Shown here: positions 9,857 through 17,661 of the stretch, piece after piece | Position numbering within the stretch: position 1 is the stretch's first letter | Layout: each line of letters opens with the position of its first letter | Assembly (NCBI GenBank): GCA_016712145.1 | Contig: JADJRO010000001.1 | Span: 1,853,501 to 1,917,500, forward strand | Direction: 5' to 3' | DNA from: Saprospiraceae bacterium | Lineage (GTDB): Bacteria; Bacteroidota; Bacteroidia; Chitinophagales; Saprospiraceae | DNA: 64,000 nucleotides | Notes under the pieces: model-generated | Told to the model about the DNA's origin: nothing | Databases searched by the model: none | The model's input: only the letters and a program-made list of their open reading frames with translations | Made by a program: the position numbers and the translations under genes

Positions 9857-10408
9857 TCATTTAAGCGAAACAGCGGCCTCATGAAGATAGCTATTTAAAC
9901 TGCATACTTTATGCATCCGCCTGATCCAATAATCAGATTTAAGTATATTTTCTTCTATAACACCTTTGGAAGATGTACTGTGAATTACCATAAGCCGGTC
10001 TTTCTTACTTTCTGTGATGATTCCAACATGTACAATTTTATTCTGATTGCTAAAGAAGACGAGATCTCCTTTTAAGGCTTCCTCTGTCCGGGTAGCTGGT
10101 ACATTTAAGGCTTGTTCGTGTGCACTTGCTGCCATTTGAATCTGGTATTCATTGAATACAAATCTTACAAATCCACTGCAATCAAATCCCGATTTATCTT
10201 TTCCGGCCCTTTTATACTTGCAGCCAATAAACGCTCTGGCATAGGATACCAATTCAGTTCGCAATTGCTCCTCGTTTAAATGCCCTGATTTGTTCAGTCG
10301 ATATGCTTGTAAAGACGGACGAGCTGGTTGGCAATGAACAAAAAGCAATATAAAGCAGCTCCACACTGCCCATTTTAATAGGATCGGTATTTGGGTCGTA
10401 GTTTTCAT
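9857..10408 (-). CDS. NlpC/P60 (C40) cell-wall hydrolase lipoprotein
   Basis: The frame is open from 10432, but the ATG at 10408 gives a cleaner signal sequence (MKTTTQIPILLK...LLFVHC), with a lipobox-like Cys. The catalytic domain has a Cys in GFDCSGFVRF, a His in VHVGI and a third polar His in VIHSTSS. These are about residues 77, 127 and 143 from this start. C40 peptidases cleave D-Glu/meso-DAP-type bonds in peptidoglycan stem peptides. At about 183 residues it is a minimal single-domain enzyme, probably anchored to the outer membrane facing the periplasm. Confidence 0.88.
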   Translation of the reverse strand: MKTTTQIPILLKWAVWSCFILLFVHCQPARPSLQAYRLNKSGHLNEEQLRTELVSYARAFIGCKYKRAGKDKSGFDCSGFVRFVFNEYQIQMAASAHEQALNVPATRTEEALKGDLVFFSNQNKIVHVGIITESKKDRLMVIHSTSSKGVIEENILKSDYWIRRMHKVCSLNSYLHEAAVSLK

Positions 10409-10530
10409 AAATACCGGAGGTATTCTATGCAAACGCCAAAATACGAATAATTAATATATTACAATAATTTGTAATATATTATTTTAATTCCCTGTTTTGA
10501 ATTACCTAAACGAACCGGAAATTCCCTCTT

Positions 10531-11307
10531 TTAAAAATGAAAGCGGTCGGCATCTTTCAAAAATGGATAAGCCCGTTGATAAACCCGTAACTCATGTTGG
10601 TTTAATTCAATGGTTTGAATAGCATCTTGGCTACCAAGATCCATAATTTGCCTTCCTTCAAAATCATATACTGCAGAATCTCCTGAATAGAGGATTTGAT
10701 TAGCGTCCTCTCCAATCCGATTGACTCCTGCTACATAACACTGATTCTCTATGGCACGTGCCGGTAACAGACTTTTCCAGGCAAAACTTCTCTTATTAGG
10801 CCAATTGGCTACATAAATCATCAAATCCACTCCTTCCACATTTCGCGACCAAACCGGAAATCGAAGATCATAACAGATAAATAGCGCTATTTTCCAGGAT
10901 TTGTATTCAAGAATTAATTTTTGGGTACCAGGGTGATAGTGTTTGTGCTCATTGGCCAAACTAAAGAGATGTTTTTTATCATAAATTTTAGGACTTGACA
11001 TTCCTGGTTCGAGCCAAACCAAGCGGTTGTAATAGTGGCCCAATGCTTCAATTATCAAACTTCCGGTAAGGGCCAGGTCTAATTGATTTGAAAGATTTTG
11101 CATCCACGCGATACTTGGTCCAGTCATCGATTCAGCCAATTTTTCTGATTCCATTGAAAAACCTGTCGAAAACATTTCCGGCAATATGATGAGATCTGTT
11201 GTTGAAGAATTTAATGCCTCTATTTTTTTTTCAAGATGATGTCTATTGGCAGAAGCATCTTGCCAGATGCAATCTGTTTGACAGAGGCTGATTCTTAAAT
11301 TGGACAT
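10531..11307 (-). CDS. Nitrilase-superfamily omega-amidase (YafV/Nit2-like)
   Basis: 258 residues. The catalytic triad of the carbon-nitrogen hydrolase family is visible: Glu44 in 'ILPEMFSTGFSM', Lys111 in 'IYDKKHLFSLANE' and Cys145 in 'ALFICYDLRFP'. The 'EMFSTGFSM' and 'CYDLRFPVW' words fit the omega-amidase/YafV branch. That branch hydrolyses alpha-ketoglutaramate or alpha-ketosuccinamate in methionine salvage and glutamine transamination. It lacks a signal peptide, so it is cytosolic. It stands alone downstream of rplY, separated by a terminator. Confidence 0.88.
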   Translation of the reverse strand: MSNLRISLCQTDCIWQDASANRHHLEKKIEALNSSTTDLIILPEMFSTGFSMESEKLAESMTGPSIAWMQNLSNQLDLALTGSLIIEALGHYYNRLVWLEPGMSSPKIYDKKHLFSLANEHKHYHPGTQKLILEYKSWKIALFICYDLRFPVWSRNVEGVDLMIYVANWPNKRSFAWKSLLPARAIENQCYVAGVNRIGEDANQILYSGDSAVYDFEGRQIMDLGSQDAIQTIELNQHELRVYQRAYPFLKDADRFHF

Positions 11308-11328
11308 GACAAGGATTTTGTCAAAAAT

Positions 11329-11355
11329 ACAAAAGCCGGATCAAGACCCGGCTTT
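11329..11355 (-). terminator. Terminator downstream of rplY
   Basis: AAAGCCGG and CCGGCTTT flank a short loop. On the minus strand the stem is followed by TTTTGTATTTTTG. It lies about 25 bp after the rplY stop. Confidence 0.75.
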
Positions 11356-11380
11356 GTTTATATTTCTTTAATTAGATTCC

Positions 11381-12049
11381 TTATTTCTTAGCTGGACCAG
11401 CTGGCTTGGCAGCAGCAGGAGCGGCCGCTTTAGCAGGAGCAGCGGCTTTGGCTGGTGCAGCAGCTTTTGCAGGAGCCGCAGTTTCAGCAGCAGCACTCTT
11501 AAGTGCTCTTGGAATTTCAACTCCGACAACCGGTGTACTTCCTGGATTTAAAATTTCAATACCATCTATAGGATTAATGTCTTTTACTCTCATCGTTTGA
11601 CCCAAATCCAATTTTGTAACATCGAGTGTAACTTCCGGAACAATATTTTCAGATTTAGCTTTCACCAATATGGTACGCATTCTTTGAATCAACTTACCTC
11701 CTGATTTTACACCTACAGCAGAACCCATCAACTTTAAAGGCACCTGAACTTTAACAGTAGTTCCCTTCACCAATTTTAAAAAATCAAGGTGAATGATACT
11801 ATCCGTTACCGGATGCGCCTGTACATCTTTCAAAATACAGCGGTGAACCTGCCCATTTAGATGGATATCAGCTACTTTAAAATCCGGAGTATACAACAAA
11901 GGTCTTAACTCCGTTGGATTAGCATTAAAGGTAATATTCTCCCCTTTTGAGTATAAAACACAGGGAATCAAACCTTTATCTCTTTCGCCTTTTGAAGCTG
12001 CTTTACCATAAGCGGTTCTCGGACTGGCATTTAAAACTACTGTTTCCAT
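11381..12049 (-). CDS. rplY: 50S ribosomal protein L25 (CTC form) with Ala-rich tail
   Basis: 222 residues. Residues 1-95 are the L25 5S-rRNA-binding domain ('RTAYGKAASKGERDKGLIPCVLYSKGE'). Residues 96-185 are the TL5/CTC beta domain. The last 35-40 residues are a low-complexity tail built on repeated PAKAAA units, common in Bacteroidota L25 but variable in length. The protein binds 5S rRNA in the central protuberance of the 50S subunit. The DNA for the tail is locally GC-rich and repetitive, so copy number may vary between strains. Confidence 0.95.
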   Translation of the reverse strand: METVVLNASPRTAYGKAASKGERDKGLIPCVLYSKGENITFNANPTELRPLLYTPDFKVADIHLNGQVHRCILKDVQAHPVTDSIIHLDFLKLVKGTTVKVQVPLKLMGSAVGVKSGGKLIQRMRTILVKAKSENIVPEVTLDVTKLDLGQTMRVKDINPIDGIEILNPGSTPVVGVEIPRALKSAAAETAAPAKAAAPAKAAAPAKAAAPAAAKPAGPAKK

Positions 12050-12080
12050 ATTCTATACATTAATTTCCTAAAAGGGAGCG

Positions 12081-12088
12081 CAAAGTTA
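12081..12088 (-). promoter_or_regulatory. -7 element (TAACTTTG) for rplY
   Basis: Exact TAnnTTTG match on the minus strand, about 32 bp before the rplY start. A TTG lies about 20 bp further upstream on the same strand (complement of 12109-12111), near the -33 position. Confidence 0.5.
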
Positions 12089-12142
12089 AGATAAATTCTG
12101 CAATTCTACAATGCTACTATGTTCCAATGTTTTTCAATTGGT

Positions 12143-12176
12143 TCTCTAAAATGGGTTTGCAAACCCATTTTAGAGA
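12143..12176. repeat. 34-bp perfect palindrome
   Basis: TCTCTAAAATGGGTTT is followed by GC and then its exact reverse complement, giving a 16-bp stem with a 2-nt centre. It lies between the rplY promoter and the broken four-helix-bundle gene. The build resembles the palindrome at 17602-17653, with a GGGTTT..AAACCC core. No T-run follows on either strand, so a simple terminator is unlikely. Confidence 0.85.
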
Positions 12177-12358
12177 GGAGAATAATCCTTGAATCGAATA
12201 AAATGGATTTCAAATGTTGTTAATGAATTTATAAATTGAAGGATTGATGTTGCCTCAATTATTAAATTAAAAATAGAATTACATCACTTAAAATCAATAA
12301 AATTGTTCTAAAACTTTTTTAAAATCAGCATGATTTACCTAATTTTGACTTACACCCT

Positions 12359-12723
12359 ATGAAGAATCCTATATTAGATTTAAGCTTTGATTTTGCATTA
12401 AAAATTGTGGCTTATTGTGAATTGTTGGAAAAGGATAAAAATATATAATTGCAAATCAATTATTAAAATCCGGAACTTCAATTGGAGCCAATGTTCGAGA
12501 GGCACAGAACCCACATAGTAGGGCTGATTTTATTTCTAAAATGGTGATCGCGATGAAAGAGGCTGATGAAACATCTTATTGGTTAGCTATTTGTCAATTA
12601 AGTACTAATTATCCAGATCCAACCTCATTACAATTTAAGGTCAATGAGCTCATCCGACTGCTTGCCAAAATTATTTCAACTTCTAAACAGCCAAGAAGCA
12701 AGACATCAATTAAAGAAACTTAA
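12359..12723 (+). pseudogene. Four-helix-bundle protein (S23/IVP, TIGR02436-type), frameshifted
   Basis: The ATG at 12359 opens MKNPILDLSFDFALKIVAYC and runs 30 codons to a TAA. The remaining family sequence continues in the next frame, from 'IIANQLLKSGTSIGANVREA' through 'DFISKMVIAMKEADETSYWL' to the TAA ending at 12723. Adding one A to the A5 run at 12437-12441 joins them as KDKKYIIANQLL, about 120 residues, the normal family length. The family is known from intervening sequences of 23S rRNA genes and as stand-alone genes; its molecular role is unclear. It is either a recent one-base pseudogene or a homopolymer sequencing error. Translation from 12541 alone would give only a 60-residue remnant. 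Confidence 0.8.
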
Positions 12724-12736
12724 GCAATTTATTTAT

Positions 12737-12793
12737 AGCATTGCAGTTTACTTTCATTGCAGCATTATACCATTGCAGTATTGCAGCATTTAT
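12737..12793. repeat. CATTGCAG repeat cluster (copy 2)
   Basis: Four near-tandem ATTGCAG words occur here, two followed by CATT. The cluster sits between the stop of the four-helix-bundle pseudogene and the stop of prs, a convergent junction. Confidence 0.6.
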
Positions 12794-12796
12794 AAA

Positions 12797-13729
12797 CTAT
12801 TTATCTACAAACAATGCCTCAATGGATCGATGCTCATGCGTATTTCGAATGGCTTTTGCAAACAACTTTGCTGAACTCAGGACTTTAATTTTCGGACTTA
12901 GTTTTTTAAGGGGTATTGAATCGGTGACGATCATTTCATCAATTCGGGATGCTTCGATGGTTTCTATTGCTTTGCCAGATAATACGGCATGGGTACAAAT
13001 AGATCTGATTTTAACAGCCCCTTTGTCAATCAAAGCTTGCGCAGCTTTTCCAAGCGTGCCGGCGGTATCTACAATATCATCAATGAGGATTACTTCCCGG
13101 TCTTTGACGTCGCCTATGACGGTAATTCCTTCGACCTCATTGGCTTTTTTACGGTATTTATCACAAATTACCAGGTCGCGTCCAAAATGTTTGGAATAGG
13201 CTCTGGCCCGTTTTACTCCTCCTACATCCGCACATGCAAAAACAACATTATTATTGAGATTGCCTTCCAGATAAGGCATAAAAATGGCTTCGGATTTTAG
13301 GTGATCTACCGGAATGTCAAAAAATCCCTGAATCTGATCTGCATGTAAATCCATGGTCATGATGCGGTTGGCTCCGGCCGCTTGTAATAAATTTGCAACC
13401 AGTTTGGCAGAGATCGGTACCCGCGGTTTATCCTTCCGATCCTGACGGGCATAACCAAAATAAGGTATAACCGCTGAGATATAATTGGCACTGGCCCGCT
13501 TTGCTGCATCAATCATCAACAACAATTCAAATAAATTTTCTGAAGGGGCATGGGTTGATTGGATAAAAAACACAAACATACCCCGTACAGATTCATTAAT
13601 GACTGGCTGCATTTCCCCATCGCTAAAGCGTTGAAGATCCAATTTACCCAATGAATAGCCGTAATAATCGGCAATACTCTCCGCAAGATAATGGGAAGAA
13701 GTACCTGAAAACAATTTAACGTCCTGCAT
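12797..13729 (-). CDS. prs: Ribose-phosphate pyrophosphokinase (PRPP synthetase)
   Basis: Makes PRPP from ribose 5-phosphate and ATP for purine, pyrimidine, His, Trp and NAD synthesis. The frame is open to 13927, but the ATG at 13729 (MQDVKLFSGTSSHYLAESIA) gives 310 residues, the standard length. The upstream extension would run through the SET-domain gene on the other strand. Visible motifs: 'ISAVIPYFGYARQDRKD' ATP loop, 'DLHADQIQGFFDIPVD', and the PRPP-binding 'ILIDDIVDTAGTL'. A minus-strand -7 TAGCTTTG lies at 13750-13757. Confidence 0.96.
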   Translation of the reverse strand: MQDVKLFSGTSSHYLAESIADYYGYSLGKLDLQRFSDGEMQPVINESVRGMFVFFIQSTHAPSENLFELLLMIDAAKRASANYISAVIPYFGYARQDRKDKPRVPISAKLVANLLQAAGANRIMTMDLHADQIQGFFDIPVDHLKSEAIFMPYLEGNLNNNVVFACADVGGVKRARAYSKHFGRDLVICDKYRKKANEVEGITVIGDVKDREVILIDDIVDTAGTLGKAAQALIDKGAVKIRSICTHAVLSGKAIETIEASRIDEMIVTDSIPLKKLSPKIKVLSSAKLFAKAIRNTHEHRSIEALFVDK

Positions 13730-13749
13730 AAAAAATATGAAAACAAAGG

Positions 13750-13766
13750 CAAAGCTAATACTTTTG
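13750..13766. promoter_or_regulatory. Abutting divergent -7 elements for prs (-) and SET gene (+)
   Basis: CAAAGCTA at 13750-13757 is TAGCTTTG on the minus strand. TACTTTTG at 13759-13766 is the plus-strand element. Both match TAnnTTTG and are one base apart in a 54-bp divergent gap. Transcription of the two genes may therefore compete. Confidence 0.5.
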
Positions 13767-13783
13767 CAGTCAAAGCTAAAACC

Positions 13784-14200
13784 ATGCAAAGAATACCGGG
13801 TCTCTATGTTGCGAAAGTCCGAAATAAAGGACGGGGAGTATTTAGCGCGGATGATATCAGTTCCGGCTCCATTATTGAGGTCTGTCCTGTAATTCGGATA
13901 CCACCGGATGAAGTAGACATTATCCACGAAACTGAATTACACGATTATTACTTTGTTTGGGGAGATCACGACGAAGAAGCCGCCATCGCCTTGGGTTACG
14001 GTTCTCTATACAATCACTCGTATAAACCCAATGCAGAATATGTGTTTGATGTAGCCAGTGATTCAATAGAAGTATTTGCATTAAAAGATATCCCAGCCGG
14101 AAAAGAAATCACCTTCAACTATCATGGCGATCCGGATTGCAAAGATGAATTGTGGTTTGATAAAACAGGTAAGCGGGTGAAGCGGATTAAACCAAATTAA
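13784..14200 (+). CDS. SET domain-containing protein
   Basis: 138 residues, essentially one SET domain. 'RNKGRGVFSADDISSGSIIE' is the N-terminal GxG AdoMet-binding start. 'YGSLYNHSYKPNAEY' matches the NHS pseudoknot motif, and 'IPAGKEITFNYHGDP' matches the second SET motif with its tyrosine. SET enzymes are lysine methyltransferases; bacterial single-domain forms are poorly characterised and the target here is unknown. The C-terminal end is basic (KTGKRVKRIKPN). Confidence 0.87.
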   Translation: MQRIPGLYVAKVRNKGRGVFSADDISSGSIIEVCPVIRIPPDEVDIIHETELHDYYFVWGDHDEEAAIALGYGSLYNHSYKPNAEYVFDVASDSIEVFALKDIPAGKEITFNYHGDPDCKDELWFDKTGKRVKRIKPN

Positions 14201-14288
14201 AAATAATAAATTGAAAATTAAAATCCACTGAGATCAACTATATAATTTAATACTTCTTATAAATATTTTTAATAAATAGATTCTCTTA

Positions 14289-14327
14289 TAAAAAACGCAG
14301 CCCCAACAAAGTGAATTGCTGAGGCTG
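14289..14327 (-). terminator. Terminator of the OmpA/TPR gene
   Basis: Read on the minus strand, CAGCCTCAGCAA pairs with TTGTTGGGGCTG across a 6-nt loop, with two G-U pairs. A CG and a T-rich run follow. It starts 32 bp past the OmpA-domain stop. Confidence 0.8.
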
Positions 14328-14358
14328 TTGTTGAAATTGTGAACGAGATATATCTGTA

Positions 14359-16125
14359 CTACTTCTTAGCAGGTTTTGATTTCTTATTTAATACTTCTTT
14401 CTTAATTTCTATACTGGTTGGTCCAGCGATAATTTTAAATTCAGATCGTCTGTTGAACCGGTGTTCTTCTTCTGTACAATCTTCCCCATTGGTACACTGA
14501 TTTAATATTTTTTCTTCGCCGTATCCTTTGGCTACAATCCGGGCTGAAACAATGCCTTTAGACAATAAAAATTTCTTGGCAGAATTTGCACGGCGCTGCG
14601 ACAATTTTTCATTATACGCATCATCTCCTCTGGAATCGGTGTGCGAACTCAATTCAATGACCATATCCGGATATTTATCCATTAAGTCCTTCAACACTTT
14701 TAAATCTTTCTCTGCATCCGGTAATATTTTATCATCATCAAAATCATAATAAATATTATTCAATCGGATTGGTTCGTTGATGGTAATAATTTCAACATCT
14801 GATTCAGGTGGCATTACACGTAAAACGACTTGCTTTTTAATGCTCTGATCTTTTTCAATGCCCACTGTATTGACAGAAAACTCTTCTGGAAAATAACCAT
14901 CTTTTGTGACAACCACTTTGTATGCTTTGTCTTTATCCAATAGATGAGAAATTTCGTTCGATTCCGAACTGGTTTTAGATTGGGCAGTGCCTTCTTTTCC
15001 ACCGGTAAATTCGATCAACTGGGCAGTGGCTCCCTTAATCGGTTTTTTCTTCTCATCGATTACCACCGTTGTTAAATCAATAACCAGTTTGCGTTTGCTG
15101 ATAAAATAAATATCATCACAACAAGTTTTGCTTTTTAATGATTTGGATTGTGCATCTGGCCGATTGGATGTAAGATATGCGCGATCTCCGGAAGGACTTA
15201 GTTTGTAAAAAAGATCATCCGTACTGGAATTTACTGGAAGCCCCATGTTTTCCGGTGTTGACCAATCCGATCCATTCCATTTGCTTTTAAAAATATCAAA
15301 TCCACCCAGACCTGGCCAATAATCTGAACTAAAAAACAAGCTGCCTTCGTGCATAAAAGGGCATATATCATCGCCCGGTGTATTTAAACTGGCCAAACTT
15401 ACAGGAGCAGAAAATTCGGTATCACTTATTTTATTGGAGTAGTATAAATCAAACCCGCCTTTGCCCCCAGGAATATTTGCTGAAAACACTAAAACTTTGG
15501 CTCCATACAGTTCTCCTTCACCAGGATGACGTACCAGATAGTCTCCATTGACGCCTTTTACTTCCAGTGCTGGACTCCAGTCTGTTGCTGTTCGTGTTGA
15601 AACATACACTTTGCTTTCTTCCATATGACCCCCATCGGATATCGTACGGGTAAAATACATCGTATTGCCATCTTTTGAAAAACTTACATTGGCGGTATGG
15701 TAGCCCACCCGATTGATTAATTCACCTAAAGCAGCCGGTTTATCCCAGCCCTTGCCTTCTGTATAACTGCTGCTATAAACCAATGAAAAATCAGATTCTT
15801 CTTTGGGTTCTTCTTTCTTTTCATCTTTACTTTCTTTGCCTTCACCTCCGGATTTTGCATCTTTTGCAGATGCCTTAGCTGTTTTTCCTTCCAATGAACT
15901 AAAATACAATACTCCGGTATTATCCGTTACGGGTCCGTTTTGATTTTCAGGCGTGTTGATGACATTTCCTGCGTTTTTAACTTCTAAGCTGAGATCTTCT
16001 TTTAGGGTAGCCAATAACTCGATCCCTTTTAATTCATTTTGAGATAACATTTTCAAATTCTCATCTGCACCGGATTCAATATACTTTTTAAATTCTTCCG
16101 AAGCCTCCGTATAAGATGCATTCAT
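14359..16125 (-). CDS. OmpA-family/PD40 envelope protein (PorE-like), C-terminal fragment after frameshift
   Basis: 588 residues as read, but the true coding frame continues upstream to join the TPR ORF that ends at 16128. In order, this part has the end of a TPR region, a Lys/Glu-rich linker (about 80-105), PD40/WD40-like propeller repeats (about 105-345, e.g. 'SKDGNTMYFTR', 'FFSSDYWPGLGGFDIF', 'YLTSNRPDA') and a carboxypeptidase-regulatory-like domain (about 350-440). It ends in an OmpA-like peptidoglycan-binding domain (about 450-570, 'ELSSHTDSRGDDAYNEKLSQRRA'). The full arrangement TPR-PD40-CarbReg-OmpA is that of PorE-type T9SS-associated proteins, which tether the machinery to peptidoglycan. 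The neighbour porP-like gene supports this. Confidence 0.85.
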   Translation of the reverse strand: MNASYTEASEEFKKYIESGADENLKMLSQNELKGIELLATLKEDLSLEVKNAGNVINTPENQNGPVTDNTGVLYFSSLEGKTAKASAKDAKSGGEGKESKDEKKEEPKEESDFSLVYSSSYTEGKGWDKPAALGELINRVGYHTANVSFSKDGNTMYFTRTISDGGHMEESKVYVSTRTATDWSPALEVKGVNGDYLVRHPGEGELYGAKVLVFSANIPGGKGGFDLYYSNKISDTEFSAPVSLASLNTPGDDICPFMHEGSLFFSSDYWPGLGGFDIFKSKWNGSDWSTPENMGLPVNSSTDDLFYKLSPSGDRAYLTSNRPDAQSKSLKSKTCCDDIYFISKRKLVIDLTTVVIDEKKKPIKGATAQLIEFTGGKEGTAQSKTSSESNEISHLLDKDKAYKVVVTKDGYFPEEFSVNTVGIEKDQSIKKQVVLRVMPPESDVEIITINEPIRLNNIYYDFDDDKILPDAEKDLKVLKDLMDKYPDMVIELSSHTDSRGDDAYNEKLSQRRANSAKKFLLSKGIVSARIVAKGYGEEKILNQCTNGEDCTEEEHRFNRRSEFKIIAGPTSIEIKKEVLNKKSKPAKK

Positions 16126-16127
16126 TT

Positions 16128-16469
16128 TTAATGCACGACCATAGTGATAACGAGATTCAAAAACTTATTTGTTTTATCACGCGCAAGCACCCGATTATAC
16201 CAATTACAAGCTTTTGCATAATCTCTTAACACAAAATGGGCATAAGCTATTTTAACTGCGATCTCTTTTTCTTTTGCATTTTTATAAGCTTTCTCATATT
16301 GTTCCAATGCCCTGTAATACTGACCTTTCTCAATTTGCTCGTCTCCTGATTTGATTAATGCATCTTTAGTATTTCCGGTTGCAGGTTGTGCATAGGATGG
16401 ATTGACCGCCCACAACAGACCACAAACAATTAAACTGAAATATATTTTAACTGGATTCATAGGTTTCAA
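16128..16469 (-). CDS. N-terminal TPR fragment of the same OmpA/PorE-like gene
   Basis: 113 residues: a signal peptide (MKPMNPVKIYFSLIVCGLLW...SYAQ), then TPR helices ('GDEQIEKGQYYRALEQYEKA', 'VKIAYAHFVLRDYAKACNWY'). After 'RDKTNKF' the frame drifts into NLVITMVVH and stops. In the next frame the sequence continues as ESRYHYGRALKMNASYTEA, directly into the downstream ORF. The break is at a run of five T on the coding strand (plus-strand A5 at 16159-16163); six T would restore one protein of about 700 residues. Treat this as one gene, 14359-16469. Confidence 0.85.
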   Translation of the reverse strand: MKPMNPVKIYFSLIVCGLLWAVNPSYAQPATGNTKDALIKSGDEQIEKGQYYRALEQYEKAYKNAKEKEIAVKIAYAHFVLRDYAKACNWYNRVLARDKTNKFLNLVITMVVH

Positions 16470-16481
16470 TTATAAACTAAA

Positions 16482-17069
16482 TTAAAAACGTGGGCAGAAA
16501 ACTTTAGGCTTAGGATTTGGCTTTTTAGTAATGTTGCCCGTGTACATAATCCCCAATTCGATAGCACCAAAACCAGATGGATCCTGCGCTTTTGTCAAAT
16601 CGGAGACCGTTTTATCATAGCCGATTTGTGCTTTAATTTTACCATAGTTCATTCCAGCCATGATTTGGAGTGCATCACCAAACCGATATCCAAGACCGGC
16701 ATTCAGACGAACTTTCTTTTCAACATTAAATAAATAACTGGCCATACATTGCGCCACCGTTTCATTAAATTTATCCAGATTTCTCAACCAAAACATGGGT
16801 GTTAAATCCACTTTTTCATTGAGGTGATATTCTAAAGATCCATGTGCAGACCAAAGCATTTTTAATTTATAAGAACCCGTTCCGCCGGATAAGCTAAAAT
16901 TAGGTTGTGTAATATGCGCAGACGACAATCCTACTTTAAATAAATGTTTTTTAGCTGAAATGGGTGTTGTAAAAACCAAGCCACCGGAAATATCTTGATA
17001 ATTTGCTTTACCGGATTGCAATTTAGAATCATCCGGAGAACTGGATGCTCCAGAATCTAATTCATCCAA
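16482..17069 (-). CDS. PorP/SprF family T9SS membrane protein, C-terminal fragment
   Basis: 195 residues covering the second half of a PorP/SprF beta-barrel. It has alternating strands such as 'GGLVFTTPISAKKHLFKVGL', 'AGLGYRFGDALQIMAGMNYG' and 'AIELGIMYTGN'. It continues from the ORF at 17057-17518 through a one-base frameshift: the coding run TTTTT (plus-strand A5 at 17068-17072) needs one more T to read ANFLDELDSG. PorP/SprF proteins are outer-membrane partners of T9SS and surface-protein attachment. The gene lies directly upstream of the PorE-like gene, gap 12 bp, so the two form an operon. Confidence 0.82.
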   Translation of the reverse strand: MDELDSGASSSPDDSKLQSGKANYQDISGGLVFTTPISAKKHLFKVGLSSAHITQPNFSLSGGTGSYKLKMLWSAHGSLEYHLNEKVDLTPMFWLRNLDKFNETVAQCMASYLFNVEKKVRLNAGLGYRFGDALQIMAGMNYGKIKAQIGYDKTVSDLTKAQDPSGFGAIELGIMYTGNITKKPNPKPKVFCPRF

Positions 17070-17518
17070 AAATTTGCTTTTTCTGGATTCTTAGCATTTA
17101 AGCTAACTCCTCCAAATTGTGCTCCAATTGCTAAATCCCCTTTTCCAATTCCAAGGTGATAGGCTCCGGATGCTAGAAATCCACCTTTTCCAAGATTAAT
17201 TTCACCGGTACGATCCTGAAAAAACGAAATCGCCAACGAGGTCCAGTCTTTTGCACGGAATGCAAAGCCAAAATTGACATCCATTCCAAAGAGCGGCGTT
17301 CGGTATAAAGAACCCGCACTTCCAATAGAAGCGCCCTGGTCGCGGTAGATGCCACTTAATCTAAACGTTCCAAAAAAACCTCCGGTATTGGCCGGATTTA
17401 CATGAATAGGGGCAAATTCATACTGCGTAAAGTGCAAATCTTGAGAAAACAGACTTGAACAGAACAGCGAACTTACCAGAAATACAGCCAGATTAAGGTT
17501 TTGTTTCATACATCCCAA
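17057..17518 (-). CDS. PorP/SprF family T9SS membrane protein, N-terminal fragment
   Basis: 153 residues. After a signal peptide (MKQNLNLAVFLVSSLFCSSLFSQ, from the second Met) it has the family hallmark 'DLHFTQYEFAPIHVNPANTG', then barrel strands including 'FRLSGIYRDQ' and 'GAYHLGIGKGDLAIGAQFGG'. It ends prematurely at FWMN. Together with the ORF below, the reconstructed protein is about 340 residues, the normal PorP/SprF length. The reading should be one gene, 16482-17518. Confidence 0.85.
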   Translation of the reverse strand: MGCMKQNLNLAVFLVSSLFCSSLFSQDLHFTQYEFAPIHVNPANTGGFFGTFRLSGIYRDQGASIGSAGSLYRTPLFGMDVNFGFAFRAKDWTSLAISFFQDRTGEINLGKGGFLASGAYHLGIGKGDLAIGAQFGGVSLNAKNPEKANFWMN

Positions 17519-17601
17519 TTGAGGTCGAAATATACTGCAATTTCGCCGTTGGTTTAGAGAGTGAAGAGAAAGAATTCGAAATTTGACAATTCAAGGAAAT
17601 T

Positions 17602-17653
17602 ACTAAAATTCCTGAAAGGCAAGGTTTAAACCCTGCCTTTCAGGAATTTTAGT
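17602..17653. repeat. 52-bp near-perfect palindrome
   Basis: The two 26-bp halves are reverse complements with one mismatch; the centre reads GGTTTAAACC. It lies between the metal ABC operon end (17662) and the porP-like gene. It could end the metal operon's transcript, but no clear T-run follows. Its style matches the palindrome at 12143-12176. Confidence 0.85.
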
Positions 17654-17661
17654 AGCTGGAC

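Noticed and set aside
11406..11600. Alanine-rich ORF opposite the rplY tail
   Set aside because: It is the mirror of the PAKAAA repeat in L25 and has no independent support.
13730..13927. Extended N-terminus of prs
   Set aside because: The extension overlaps the SET-domain gene and its promoter, and the shorter form has the family length.
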